From contig CAZNYR010000074.1 of NCBI GenBank assembly GCA_964577275.1, forward strand, positions 1 through 19,760: a stretch of 19,760 nt of DNA, written 5' to 3'. The position numbers and the translations under genes were made by a program. Every line of letters starts with the position of its first letter. Position 1 is the first letter of the stretch. Under the pieces are notes generated by a model. It was not told the DNA's origin. It saw only the letters and a list, made by a program, of their open reading frames with translations, and did not search any database. The stretch is from UBA2561 sp964577275. Lineage in GTDB: Bacteria > Bacteroidota > Bacteroidia > Cytophagales > Thermoflexibacteraceae. Shown in pieces: positions 1-6,237 of this stretch.

Positions 1-1228
1 CAGGATTTTTAACATTTTTTTTACGCATTTCTTCGCCAAGAAAATGAGCAAACTGCAAAATCATGTCTGGTTGTATTGCCATCATTTTTTCTTGTTGTGC
101 GGTCAGATATGCACGATTATCGACCTCAAATTTGTGTCCGCTTTGCGAATCAGTAACTTCAAAAATTGCATATCCAGCCTTTTCGACCAGCATAACGCGC
201 CACGAAAATCGATAACCTTCTTCAGTCCAAAACAAATTATCTGGATAAAGCAAATAACGAAACGGAAAAATCAGTTGTACCAAAAAATGTACGGCAAAAA
301 TACCGCATATCACTTGATTACGAGATGATTTATGTCCTTTTTTTAACTTATCAAATTTTTTATTTGGACTTATTCTAAGTAAGTTTTGTAAAAAAAATAG
401 TACTTTTTTGTGAAAATTTATGCTAAAAAAAATTAAGGTACTTAAAATCATAAGGTATGGAAACATCCCAATCGGAAACATAAGCCGAGTCAGCAGGTGA
501 AATATAATTACCGCCAGATAACCATAATATCGTAACTTACTGTTTATCAGGATAAAAGGAATACACAAATCATATATTGCGCCAGACCAACTGAATAAAT
601 ATGCCGTAAAATCGTATCGAAAAATGTCGCCTATAAGAGGTAAGAAAACTTGCGATTTTAGCCATATTTTGAGTGGCATTGCCCGAAAGAGCCAATCACT
701 ATTCAACTTGGCAATACCTGCATAAACATAGACAATCGCCACTTGTAATTTGAGCGAAAGCAACATCCATTTTGGTATTAAATTTCTGTAAATCAATTTA
801 TTATAATATAAATCTACGGAAAAATAAGCGTGTGCGGGCAAGAAAATCATCAAAGCAGAAATAATACTTACAAAATAGTAATGATTTAAGTAATTTGTTT
901 TATCAATTAATTCGACATACGTAAAAGTCAAGAAAAATAAAAGACTCGAAATACGATAAAAACATCCGAACAAAATCCCGATGGCACCCAAAAACATCAG
1001 GCAAAATATGGCGTATATTCCGAACTCGCCCAGAGGTTTGACCCATTCAAAACCATAATATGTGAAATAAAAAGTAGGCTGGATATATAAGGTATTTACC
1101 CAGCCATGCGCCACAAATCGCACCACACTTATTGCCATCATCAAACCGAAAATCATGCGAAAAACGGCTAAAGGTGCAATATGAGTTTGTTGATTTAACT
1201 GATAATTAAGTTTCTTAAAATAATTCAT
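1..1228 (-). CDS. HTTM / vitamin K-dependent gamma-carboxylase-like membrane protein (partial, C-terminus off the left edge)
   Basis: Reading the minus strand from the ATG at 1228 gives an open frame of 409 codons with no stop before the window edge. The product is an integral membrane protein with several hydrophobic helices in residues 18-270 and near 303-325, then a soluble C-terminal part. It fits the HTTM/bacterial gamma-carboxylase family, whose human member GGCX couples vitamin K hydroquinone epoxidation to glutamate carboxylation. DKTNYLNHYY (109-118) lines up with the GGCX stretch holding His160, so H116 is its equivalent. YAGIAKLNSDW (169-179) lines up with the stretch holding the catalytic base Lys218, so K174 is its equivalent. 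The soluble part carries FWTEEGYRFSWRVML (333-347), typical of bacterial members. The start lies 3 bp after the imelysin-like stop, so the genes are surely co-transcribed. Family membership is confident. The substrate, and whether it carboxylates at all, is unknown; bacterial relatives may only epoxidise quinol. Confidence 0.88.
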   Translation of the reverse strand, partial: MNYFKKLNYQLNQQTHIAPLAVFRMIFGLMMAISVVRFVAHGWVNTLYIQPTFYFTYYGFEWVKPLGEFGIYAIFCLMFLGAIGILFGCFYRISSLLFFLTFTYVELIDKTNYLNHYYFVSIISALMIFLPAHAYFSVDLYYNKLIYRNLIPKWMLLSLKLQVAIVYVYAGIAKLNSDWLFRAMPLKIWLKSQVFLPLIGDIFRYDFTAYLFSWSGAIYDLCIPFILINSKLRYYGYLAVIIFHLLTRLMFPIGMFPYLMILSTLIFFSINFHKKVLFFLQNLLRISPNKKFDKLKKGHKSSRNQVICGIFAVHFLVQLIFPFRYLLYPDNLFWTEEGYRFSWRVMLVEKAGYAIFEVTDSQSGHKFEVDNRAYLTAQQEKMMAIQPDMILQFAHFLGEEMRKKNVKNP

Positions 1229-1231
1229 TTT

Positions 1232-2326
1232 TTAATCACCATCTCCATCTTGATAAACGACCTGAATACTCAAGGCAGAGGTCATGTCCGTTTTTAGATA
1301 AACAACTCCTTGCTGTAAGGAATAATATACATCGGCAACGAGTGTTTTATTTTCTTCAATAAGCTGATTTAGTGGAGTTTGTGGTAAATTTTCGATTTTT
1401 GATTTGGCATCATCTAATTGATTTAGTATTTCGGTAGGCAATGGATTTCCTTGCGCCGAAGTAGCGTTCAAATCGGTCAGATAATCGTCCAGACCAATTC
1501 CACGACCACCTTTGAATATTTCAATAAATGCATTGATTTTTACTTCGGCTAATTGCTTAGATTTTTGGGCATAAAGGGCTTCGACCATTTGGGCATTTGG
1601 CTGAATTAATCCGACCGATACGCCTGCGGGAATCCCAAATTTTGCATTTTTTAAATCTGCCTCATAGCTCAATAAAAGTGCATTGACAAACAAACTTAAT
1701 GAACTTCCTGCATCATTTCCTTCTTTGGAAGTAAAGGACTGCAAATAATCTGCATTCCAAAAGTTAAGTGTGCTATCTACTCGTTTTTTGAGGTCATTCA
1801 TCACTGATTTTAAATAATTTTTTCGGTTCTCTGCCAGTGCATCAGAATTGTACTTTTCTATGATTTCATTTTCGCTTGTCGCTATGCCATACAACAGGTA
1901 GTCTATGGCAGGAAAACCCTTTTCGGAAGTATTATTGGGCAATGTATTATTTTCAATATTTTGATTAATTTTTGAGGTATTTGTAGGATAGGTATTGAGC
2001 GAAAGTGCCAAATTTTCGCCCGAAGCGGGTCCAAATTCATAAAAACTTGCGGACTGCCATGCCAAATACGCATCCATGTACTTTTTTTGTATATTTTGCA
2101 AAGTTTGTGGATTAGGGTTGGTGATAAATTCGGTGAGAGCCACCTCCAAATCATTAGTTTTCTGCGCCAAATCTCGATAAGCAGGCAAAATGAGATTATT
2201 TCCCAAATTTTCAAATAATGCTTTTTGGTCAAAAGCCATAGCATCGGTAGAACTGCCTGATTGTGAGGAACATCCAATACTCAAAACACACATTAATACC
2301 AGAAAATAAGTCGTAATTCTTAACAT
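1232..2326 (-). CDS. Imelysin-like (peptidase M75 family) lipoprotein
   Basis: A 364-residue predicted lipoprotein with a hydrophobic signal and lipobox ending at Cys19 (LSIGC). The body has the all-helical imelysin pattern: the N-terminal helix NLILPAYRDL, a mid-protein GFPAIDYLLYG (137-147), KFGIPAGVSVG (229-239), and a C-terminal helix followed by VVYQDGDGD, all common in Bacteroidota members. Imelysins and related EfeO/algP7-type proteins are surface or periplasmic and tied to iron or other metal uptake; proteolytic activity is doubtful for most. The usual GxHxxE motif is replaced here by GFPAID, so the classical metal-binding His is absent. It sits between the DUF4856 gene (83 bp upstream) and the HTTM gene (3 bp downstream). 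The ATG at 2326 directly precedes the signal peptide. Confidence 0.87.
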   Translation of the reverse strand: MLRITTYFLVLMCVLSIGCSSQSGSSTDAMAFDQKALFENLGNNLILPAYRDLAQKTNDLEVALTEFITNPNPQTLQNIQKKYMDAYLAWQSASFYEFGPASGENLALSLNTYPTNTSKINQNIENNTLPNNTSEKGFPAIDYLLYGIATSENEIIEKYNSDALAENRKNYLKSVMNDLKKRVDSTLNFWNADYLQSFTSKEGNDAGSSLSLFVNALLLSYEADLKNAKFGIPAGVSVGLIQPNAQMVEALYAQKSKQLAEVKINAFIEIFKGGRGIGLDDYLTDLNATSAQGNPLPTEILNQLDDAKSKIENLPQTPLNQLIEENKTLVADVYYSLQQGVVYLKTDMTSALSIQVVYQDGDGD

Positions 2327-2369
2327 TTTTCGGAAATTTATATTTCAATTAAATCATTACCAATATCAA

Positions 2370-2402
2370 AAACCTACAAGGTCTTGAAGACCTTGTAAGT
2401 TT
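2370..2402. repeat. REP-like palindrome between operon genes
   Basis: Two 16-nt arms (2370-2385 and 2387-2402) are inverted around one base. Fifteen of 16 pairs match and the single mismatch is an A/C pair. The inner core is ACAAGGTCTT / AAGACCTTGT. No T-run follows, so it is not a standard terminator. It lies between the DUF4856 stop and the imelysin-like start. It looks like the dispersed extragenic palindromes seen in Cytophagales-type genomes, but copy number cannot be judged from one window. In RNA it would form a strong hairpin that could stabilise the upstream message or reduce downstream expression. Confidence 0.6.
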
Positions 2403-2409
2403 AAAAATA

Positions 2410-3540
2410 TTACAAATCACCTCGAACAGCATCCATGCCATATTTTGCGCTAATTTCATTTCTGATTGTTTCCAAAGTAGTGGCGGAAACCGTCCAGAAA
2501 TCCTCGATTTGGCTCAAATATCCATCGACTTGCGCTGGCGTTACGCTGGCTTTCGGGCTATATTTGAGGGCATTAATGAAACAATATCCTTCGGATAAAG
2601 CATGGAAAAAATCGCCATTTTCTTGGCGTTCGCTTCCTAACGCTTTCATGGAACTATTCAAATAATGAATTGCCGTTCCTGCGACAACTCGCTCTAATTC
2701 AGTGAATAAGATTTGTTTTTGAGCATTTTTTTCGGCGTTATCTTTTGTTGTAATCGCAAAACGACCTTTGAGAAATGCATCCATAATTTTTTGCGAAGTG
2801 CCTAATTGTCCATCGACCGTTGCCGAATATTTTGCCCAAAATCTTCCTGCGGAAGTAGGGAAATCGGTAGGCGCACCAAAATATCCAAAAACCTCGTCCC
2901 ATCCATGTTCAAGTGCCGTGTACTTTAATCCATTTTTTTCAATAATTTCAGTATTATTTACGCCATCTCCCGTTTTGGCATCACTCAAATAAACGGCAGT
3001 CATTTGATAGTAAAGCAACGAACCCATGAGCATTTTTTCGGTAAGTTGCACATATTCTTGCCCTTTGGCGTTCAGTAAAACATCATTTCCGTTGCCTCTT
3101 CGTGCTAAACCAGCTTTTCCAGCTTCGGCTCGACTGGTTGTTCCCGAAACAGACTCAATTTCTTTAAAAAGCGATTCGTAAAATGGTAAATCAGCTTGAT
3201 AGATTTTATCCGAAATTTGTTTACCTGCGGATTTCGCTTCAGATTTGTTAAAAAGTGAACTTCCGTTTCCATTATTATTGGTAAACATTTCCCACAAATC
3301 AGCATAGGCTACTTTCTGTGGATTGCTTCCTTCAGCTTTGGCGATTTTAGATTTGAGTTCCTCGACCTGCGCCAAACGTGCCAACTGCCCGCCATAAGAA
3401 ACGGAGCTTACGCCATCCCGCATAAAATTATAGGTTGTTGGGGCTTGCGGTTTTGGTTCGTCCGAATCCGAAGAGCAAGCCGAAAAAGCCACTAAAATAC
3501 TGAATAACAAGGCTTTAAATACATGATTATAAATTTTCAT
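2410..3540 (-). CDS. DUF4856 family lipoprotein
   Basis: A 376-residue predicted lipoprotein. Its signal peptide ends at Cys22 (AFSAC), followed by a Ser/Asp/Pro-rich tether. The start of the mature part, YNFMRDGVSSVSYGGQLARL, is the hallmark of DUF4856. Later helical stretches such as FFHALSEGYCFINALKY are also typical. It is the first gene of the three-gene operon with the imelysin-like and HTTM genes, an arrangement I recall as recurrent in Bacteroidota near TonB receptors. That suggests a role in uptake or handling of a metal or metal complex at the outer membrane, but no biochemical function is known for the family. The ATG at 3540 begins the signal peptide directly. A candidate -7 element (3579-3586) and operator-like dyad lie just upstream. 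Confidence 0.85.
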   Translation of the reverse strand: MKIYNHVFKALLFSILVAFSACSSDSDEPKPQAPTTYNFMRDGVSSVSYGGQLARLAQVEELKSKIAKAEGSNPQKVAYADLWEMFTNNNGNGSSLFNKSEAKSAGKQISDKIYQADLPFYESLFKEIESVSGTTSRAEAGKAGLARRGNGNDVLLNAKGQEYVQLTEKMLMGSLLYYQMTAVYLSDAKTGDGVNNTEIIEKNGLKYTALEHGWDEVFGYFGAPTDFPTSAGRFWAKYSATVDGQLGTSQKIMDAFLKGRFAITTKDNAEKNAQKQILFTELERVVAGTAIHYLNSSMKALGSERQENGDFFHALSEGYCFINALKYSPKASVTPAQVDGYLSQIEDFWTVSATTLETIRNEISAKYGMDAVRGDL

Positions 3541-3550
3541 TTGTATAATT

Positions 3551-3575
3551 TTTATTTAGACTTAGTTTAAATTAA
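3551..3575. promoter_or_regulatory. Operator-like dyad (Fur-type candidate) before the DUF4856 operon
   Basis: An imperfect palindrome centred at 3563 with core TTTAGACTTAGTTTAAA (3555-3571): 8-nt arms around one base, with one G/T mismatch. Extending to 3551-3575 gives 10 matches in 12 arm positions. It overlaps the expected start of transcription of the minus-strand operon, about 7 nt downstream of the -7 element, which is where a repressor would act. Size and AT-richness fit a Fur-family site. Assignment to Fur is inference from operon content. Confidence 0.4.
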
Positions 3576-3578
3576 AGG

Positions 3579-3586
3579 CAAATTTA
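3579..3586 (-). promoter_or_regulatory. Candidate -7 element TAAATTTG of the DUF4856 operon
   Basis: On the minus strand this reads TAAATTTG, a full match to the Bacteroidota -7 consensus TAnnTTTG. It lies 38 bp before the DUF4856 ATG and would start transcription near 3572, inside the operator-like dyad. No clear -33 TTTG is visible at the usual distance. Confidence 0.45.
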
Positions 3587-3885
3587 AAACAGGAAATTTT
3601 AAAATACCTACTCACTATCGAAATTTTTTTGAGAATAAAAGCCAACAAGCGGATAGTCAGGAACTTACTTTATAAATTGGAAATGATGTACATTATACTA
3701 GTTTGTTTTGATACATTAATTAGTTATGAAAATATAAACCAACGGCATTAAATACTTATTGCCGTGCGTGGATTTTTCAGAAAAATTGACGGAAATCAAA
3801 ATACGGCGTTTTTTTTGTAGCTTTACCCAAAAAGCACAAAGGATACAAAAATCAAATCACGGGGTTCAAAATCACTACGCATCGC

Positions 3886-5664
3886 ATGAAATTCAAGACG
3901 GGATTTAAAAAAGTGTTTCTTGGTTTTGCAGTTATTTTGTTTTTCACAATACTTAACGGCATTATTAGTGTTTATACTGCGAATAAAAATAACCGAAATA
4001 TTGAGTATATTAATAATCAGGTTTATCCTTATGTCAATAAACTAAATGAATTTGAATTAGTTTTGACCCAAACCAAAGGATTAATTACCTCGTGGGTGTT
4101 TCTTCAGGTTGATGATAGGGATAAAACCAAATTGCGCCACATCCACGAATCTGCCTATCCCAAACTACGTCAGGAACTATTAGAATTAGCTCAAGAAGTT
4201 GAAAATCAACAAGATATAGACTCTTTAAAAATTATTCTATCCCTAANNNNNNNNNNAACCGATGAGCTAATGGCAGGTCAGCAGGAAGTCATGCAAACTT
4301 TGATTACGATGGATGACTACAAGGATTTGATGGTATTGTTAATGTCAGAAAATAGGGTGCAGGAAGATATTTTACCTCAAATTAATTCGGTTGAAATGAT
4401 ACTTAATCGGTTTATCGTTCGTAATATCGAACGCGCAAGCACCCGCAAAACCGAAATGTTAGTATCGCTTGACCGCATGATGCTCACCGTATTATTTACG
4501 GGTATTGCTCTGTTAATCAGCGTGTTATTGGTTTCGATTTACATTATTCGGAATATTTCGATTCCTGTTTTTGAGATGCGAAACAATATTATGCAACTTG
4601 GGCGTGGCGAATTGCCAAAAACTTACATCGGGCGGAGCGATGATATTGTCAAGCAAATGGTGGAGGCACTCAATAAACTGACGCAAAATTTTGCCAATAC
4701 TGCCTTGGTCGCCAAAGAAATCGGGAAAGGCAATTTCGATATGGAATTTAAACCCTTGAGTAGCAGCGATGTACTGGGAAATGCGATTATGGAAATGCAA
4801 ACTCGCCTCCGAGAATACGCCGAAGAAATGGAGCAAAAAGTACAGGAGCGCACCGCAAAATTGATGAAAGCCTACGAAGAAATCGAAACGCAAAATCGAA
4901 ATATCACTTCCAGCATTAATTATGCCAAACGGATTCAGCAAGCCATTTTGCCCCGTACCGAAAAAATAAAACAGTATTTGCCTGATTCCTTTGTGTTTTT
5001 CAAACCCAGAGATATTGTTTCGGGTGATTTTTATTTTTTTAGCGCAGTACGCTCCGCAGATGGACAAACCAAAAATGTCATTTCGGCGGTCGATTGCACG
5101 GGACATGGCGTACCGGGCGCATTTATGAGCATGATAGGCAACGAATTATTACATAAAATTATTCGGGTGGATTTGATTACTTCGCCCGATTTGATTTTGA
5201 TGGCATTGCACGAAGGCATCCGCAAAACGCTCAAACAAGACGAAAACGAAAACCGAGATGGCATGGATTTGACGATTTGTGTCATTGATAAAACGCAAAA
5301 ATATTTGGAATTTGCGGGCGCAAAAAATCCGTTGGTTTATATACAAAACGGTGAATTACATCAAATTAAAGGCGATAAATATCCGATTGGTGGTAAAGAA
5401 CTGAACGAATACCGAAAATACACGAAACATCAGATTCCGACCGATGGAAATACATGGTTTTATCTCTTTTCGGATGGCTATCAAGACCAGTTCGGGGGCG
5501 AAAAAGGACGCAAATTCATGGTCAAGCGATTCAAGACTTTATTACACGAAGTGCATCAGCAACCCGTTGATACACAGCACGAAATCCTGAATACCACCTT
5601 AGAAAATTGGATGCAAACCCAACGGCAAATCGATGATGTCTTGGTTCTCGGTTTCCGTCTTTGA
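3886..5664 (+). CDS. Membrane-anchored HAMP sensor with SpoIIE/PP2C-type serine phosphatase
   Basis: About 592 residues as assembled. A transmembrane helix (about 9-30), a helical extracytoplasmic sensor region (about 31-198) and a second transmembrane helix (about 199-221) lead into HAMP-like segments (222-310). A coiled coil (311-345) then precedes a SpoIIE-type PP2C domain (about 350-592). The metal-binding acidic motifs are intact: SGDFYFF (D381), VDCTGHGVPGAF (D403), RDGMD (D458), LFSDGYQDQFGG (D530) and QIDDVLVLGF (D583/D584). Such phosphatases dephosphorylate anti-anti-sigma factors or other phosphoproteins in response to an outer signal. No STAS or anti-sigma gene is nearby, so the target is unknown. 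Ten Ns at 4247-4256 fall in the sensor region (residues 121-124); the frame is open on both sides, but true length there is uncertain. The ATG at 3886 is followed directly by a basic stretch and the first membrane helix. The last 66 bp overlap a convergent small gene. Confidence 0.9.
   Translation: MKFKTGFKKVFLGFAVILFFTILNGIISVYTANKNNRNIEYINNQVYPYVNKLNEFELVLTQTKGLITSWVFLQVDDRDKTKLRHIHESAYPKLRQELLELAQEVENQQDIDSLKIILSLXXXXTDELMAGQQEVMQTLITMDDYKDLMVLLMSENRVQEDILPQINSVEMILNRFIVRNIERASTRKTEMLVSLDRMMLTVLFTGIALLISVLLVSIYIIRNISIPVFEMRNNIMQLGRGELPKTYIGRSDDIVKQMVEALNKLTQNFANTALVAKEIGKGNFDMEFKPLSSSDVLGNAIMEMQTRLREYAEEMEQKVQERTAKLMKAYEEIETQNRNITSSINYAKRIQQAILPRTEKIKQYLPDSFVFFKPRDIVSGDFYFFSAVRSADGQTKNVISAVDCTGHGVPGAFMSMIGNELLHKIIRVDLITSPDLILMALHEGIRKTLKQDENENRDGMDLTICVIDKTQKYLEFAGAKNPLVYIQNGELHQIKGDKYPIGGKELNEYRKYTKHQIPTDGNTWFYLFSDGYQDQFGGEKGRKFMVKRFKTLLHEVHQQPVDTQHEILNTTLENWMQTQRQIDDVLVLGFRL
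4247..4256. other. Assembly gap (10 N)
   Basis: Ten undetermined bases lie inside the phosphatase gene, probably a scaffold join. The same frame continues on both sides only if the true gap length is congruent with 10 modulo 3. Confidence 0.99.
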
Positions 5665-5835
5665 GGCGGATTCGGCTTGCACGAACTGATTGAGCCAACG
5701 GTCAAATTTCGAGGGCTTTTCCGATAAATTATCATGGACAGCCTCTTTCTTCTTTTCTGAATAAAGATGATAGGTTTCGCACGTGGCTAACAGCAAAAAA
5801 ATCAGAACAAAAATCAAATACGAAGGTTTTTTCAT
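5599..5835 (-). CDS. Small hypothetical membrane-anchored or lipoprotein (78 aa)
   Basis: I do not recognise this protein. It begins MKKPSYLIFVLIFLLLATCETYH: two lysines, a strongly hydrophobic stretch (about 6-17) and Cys19, so it could be an N-terminal membrane anchor or a weak lipobox (LLLATC). A charged hydrophilic tail follows (about 24-78, rich in Lys, Glu, Ser). The coding potential rests on the signal-like start, which lies in DNA not used by any other gene. The last 22 codons are antisense to the end of the phosphatase gene (66-bp tail-to-tail overlap). No clear terminator is seen. A consensus -7 element on the same strand lies far upstream (6135-6142). It may be real but could be a chance frame. 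Confidence 0.5.
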   Translation of the reverse strand: MKKPSYLIFVLIFLLLATCETYHLYSEKKKEAVHDNLSEKPSKFDRWLNQFVQAESASKTETENQDIIDLPLGLHPIF

Positions 5836-5974
5836 GATTTTAGGTTTTTTCGGAAGTTATTGATGACTTGGCTTATTCTTATCTTACCGTACCCACAATT
5901 GAAATAGTCGGTTTCATTTCCACACAAACCATAGGGCTTCAATAACTTTTAACGTGATTATTTTCGGATAAAGT

Positions 5975-5982
5975 TACATTTG
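5975..5982 (+). promoter_or_regulatory. Candidate -7 element TACATTTG upstream of a leader hairpin
   Basis: A full match to TAnnTTTG on the plus strand. Transcription would start near 5989, immediately before the hairpin/T-run at 5992-6030. No strong -33 element is evident. Confidence 0.35.
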
Positions 5983-5991
5983 TAAGACAAT

Positions 5992-6030
5992 AATTTTGGG
6001 GAAGGGATGCACGTCCCAAAATTTTTTTTT
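5992..6030 (+). terminator. Hairpin plus T-run (terminator or attenuator) in the TonB receptor leader
   Basis: AATTTTGGG (5992-6000) pairs with CCCAAAATT (6015-6023) across a 14-nt loop, and a run of T reaches 6030. The loop contains a possible inner GGGA/TCCC pairing that competes with the main stem. It has the form of an intrinsic terminator for plus-strand transcription. It lies about 330 bp after the phosphatase stop, or just after the predicted start from 5975-5982, so it may terminate read-through or attenuate a leader. Confidence 0.45.
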
Positions 6031-6134
6031 CAATTCTTGCGAAAAAACATCCCAAAATTCTCTTCAAGTCGCTTCAAAGCCATGAATGCACGGGTAATTT
6101 TTCAAAAACCATCGTGTCGTAATTTATCATTTTG

Positions 6135-6142
6135 CAAAGATA
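6135..6142 (-). promoter_or_regulatory. Candidate minus-strand -7 element TATCTTTG
   Basis: The minus strand reads TATCTTTGCA, a textbook Bacteroidota -7 element. It would drive transcription leftward toward the small gene at 5835, with a leader of about 290 nt, or produce an antisense RNA to the receptor leader. No clear -33 is visible. Confidence 0.35.
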
Positions 6143-6194
6143 AAATTAAACATTTCTTAACACGATTCCGAACTGTTAGCCAAAATAGGATGCC

Positions 6195-6202
6195 TACTTT
6201 TG
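6195..6202 (+). promoter_or_regulatory. Candidate -7 element TACTTTTG of the TonB receptor
   Basis: A full match to TAnnTTTG, 35 bp before the chosen ATG at 6238. It gives a short leader and supports that start over the upstream in-frame ATG at 6007. Confidence 0.5.
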
Positions 6203-6237
6203 TGCCTGTAAATCAAAACACACATTTTTTAAAAATT

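Larger units (their letters stand above)
3541..3885. other. Divergent intergenic region
   Basis: This 345-bp region separates the minus-strand DUF4856 operon from the plus-strand phosphatase gene. Its left part holds the -7 element and dyad listed separately. A short hairpin (ACGGCA at 3742-3747 with TGCCGT at 3760-3765) lacks a T-run. A near-consensus -7 element TAGCTTTA (3818-3825) is the best candidate for the phosphatase promoter. I see no credible coding frame. Confidence 0.5.
5836..6237. other. Intergenic region upstream of the TonB receptor
   Basis: This 402-bp region holds three TAnnTTTG matches: TACATTTG (5975-5982, plus), TATCTTTG (6135-6142, minus) and TACTTTTG (6195-6202, plus). 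It also holds a hairpin with a T-run (5992-6030). The receptor frame stays open leftward to an ATG at 6007, but that stretch (6007-6237) contains the T-run and a promoter and encodes no signal peptide, so I treat it as non-coding leader. Confidence 0.55.

Noticed and set aside
44..328. 94-codon plus-strand frame at the left edge
   Set aside because: It is antisense to the HTTM gene, whose protein has clear family motifs and an open frame of 409 codons. The plus-strand product has no recognisable pattern.
363..379. TTTGGACTTATTCTAAG resembling the operator-like dyad
   Set aside because: It lies within the HTTM coding sequence, its arms are imperfect, and no promoter is near; probably chance in AT-rich DNA.
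3742..3765. Short hairpin ACGGCA/TGCCGT upstream of the phosphatase gene
   Set aside because: Only six pairs, a 12-nt loop, no T-run and no gene ending nearby; not convincing as a terminator or riboswitch.
4525..5106. 193-codon minus-strand frame under the phosphatase gene
   Set aside because: It lies wholly opposite the HAMP/PP2C coding sequence, which has intact catalytic motifs. The antisense product is low-complexity in Phe and His and looks like a shadow.
6007..6237. Upstream in-frame extension of the TonB receptor
   Set aside because: It would place 77 residues before a good signal peptide and covers a T-run terminator-like structure and a consensus -7 element, so the start at 6238 is preferred.
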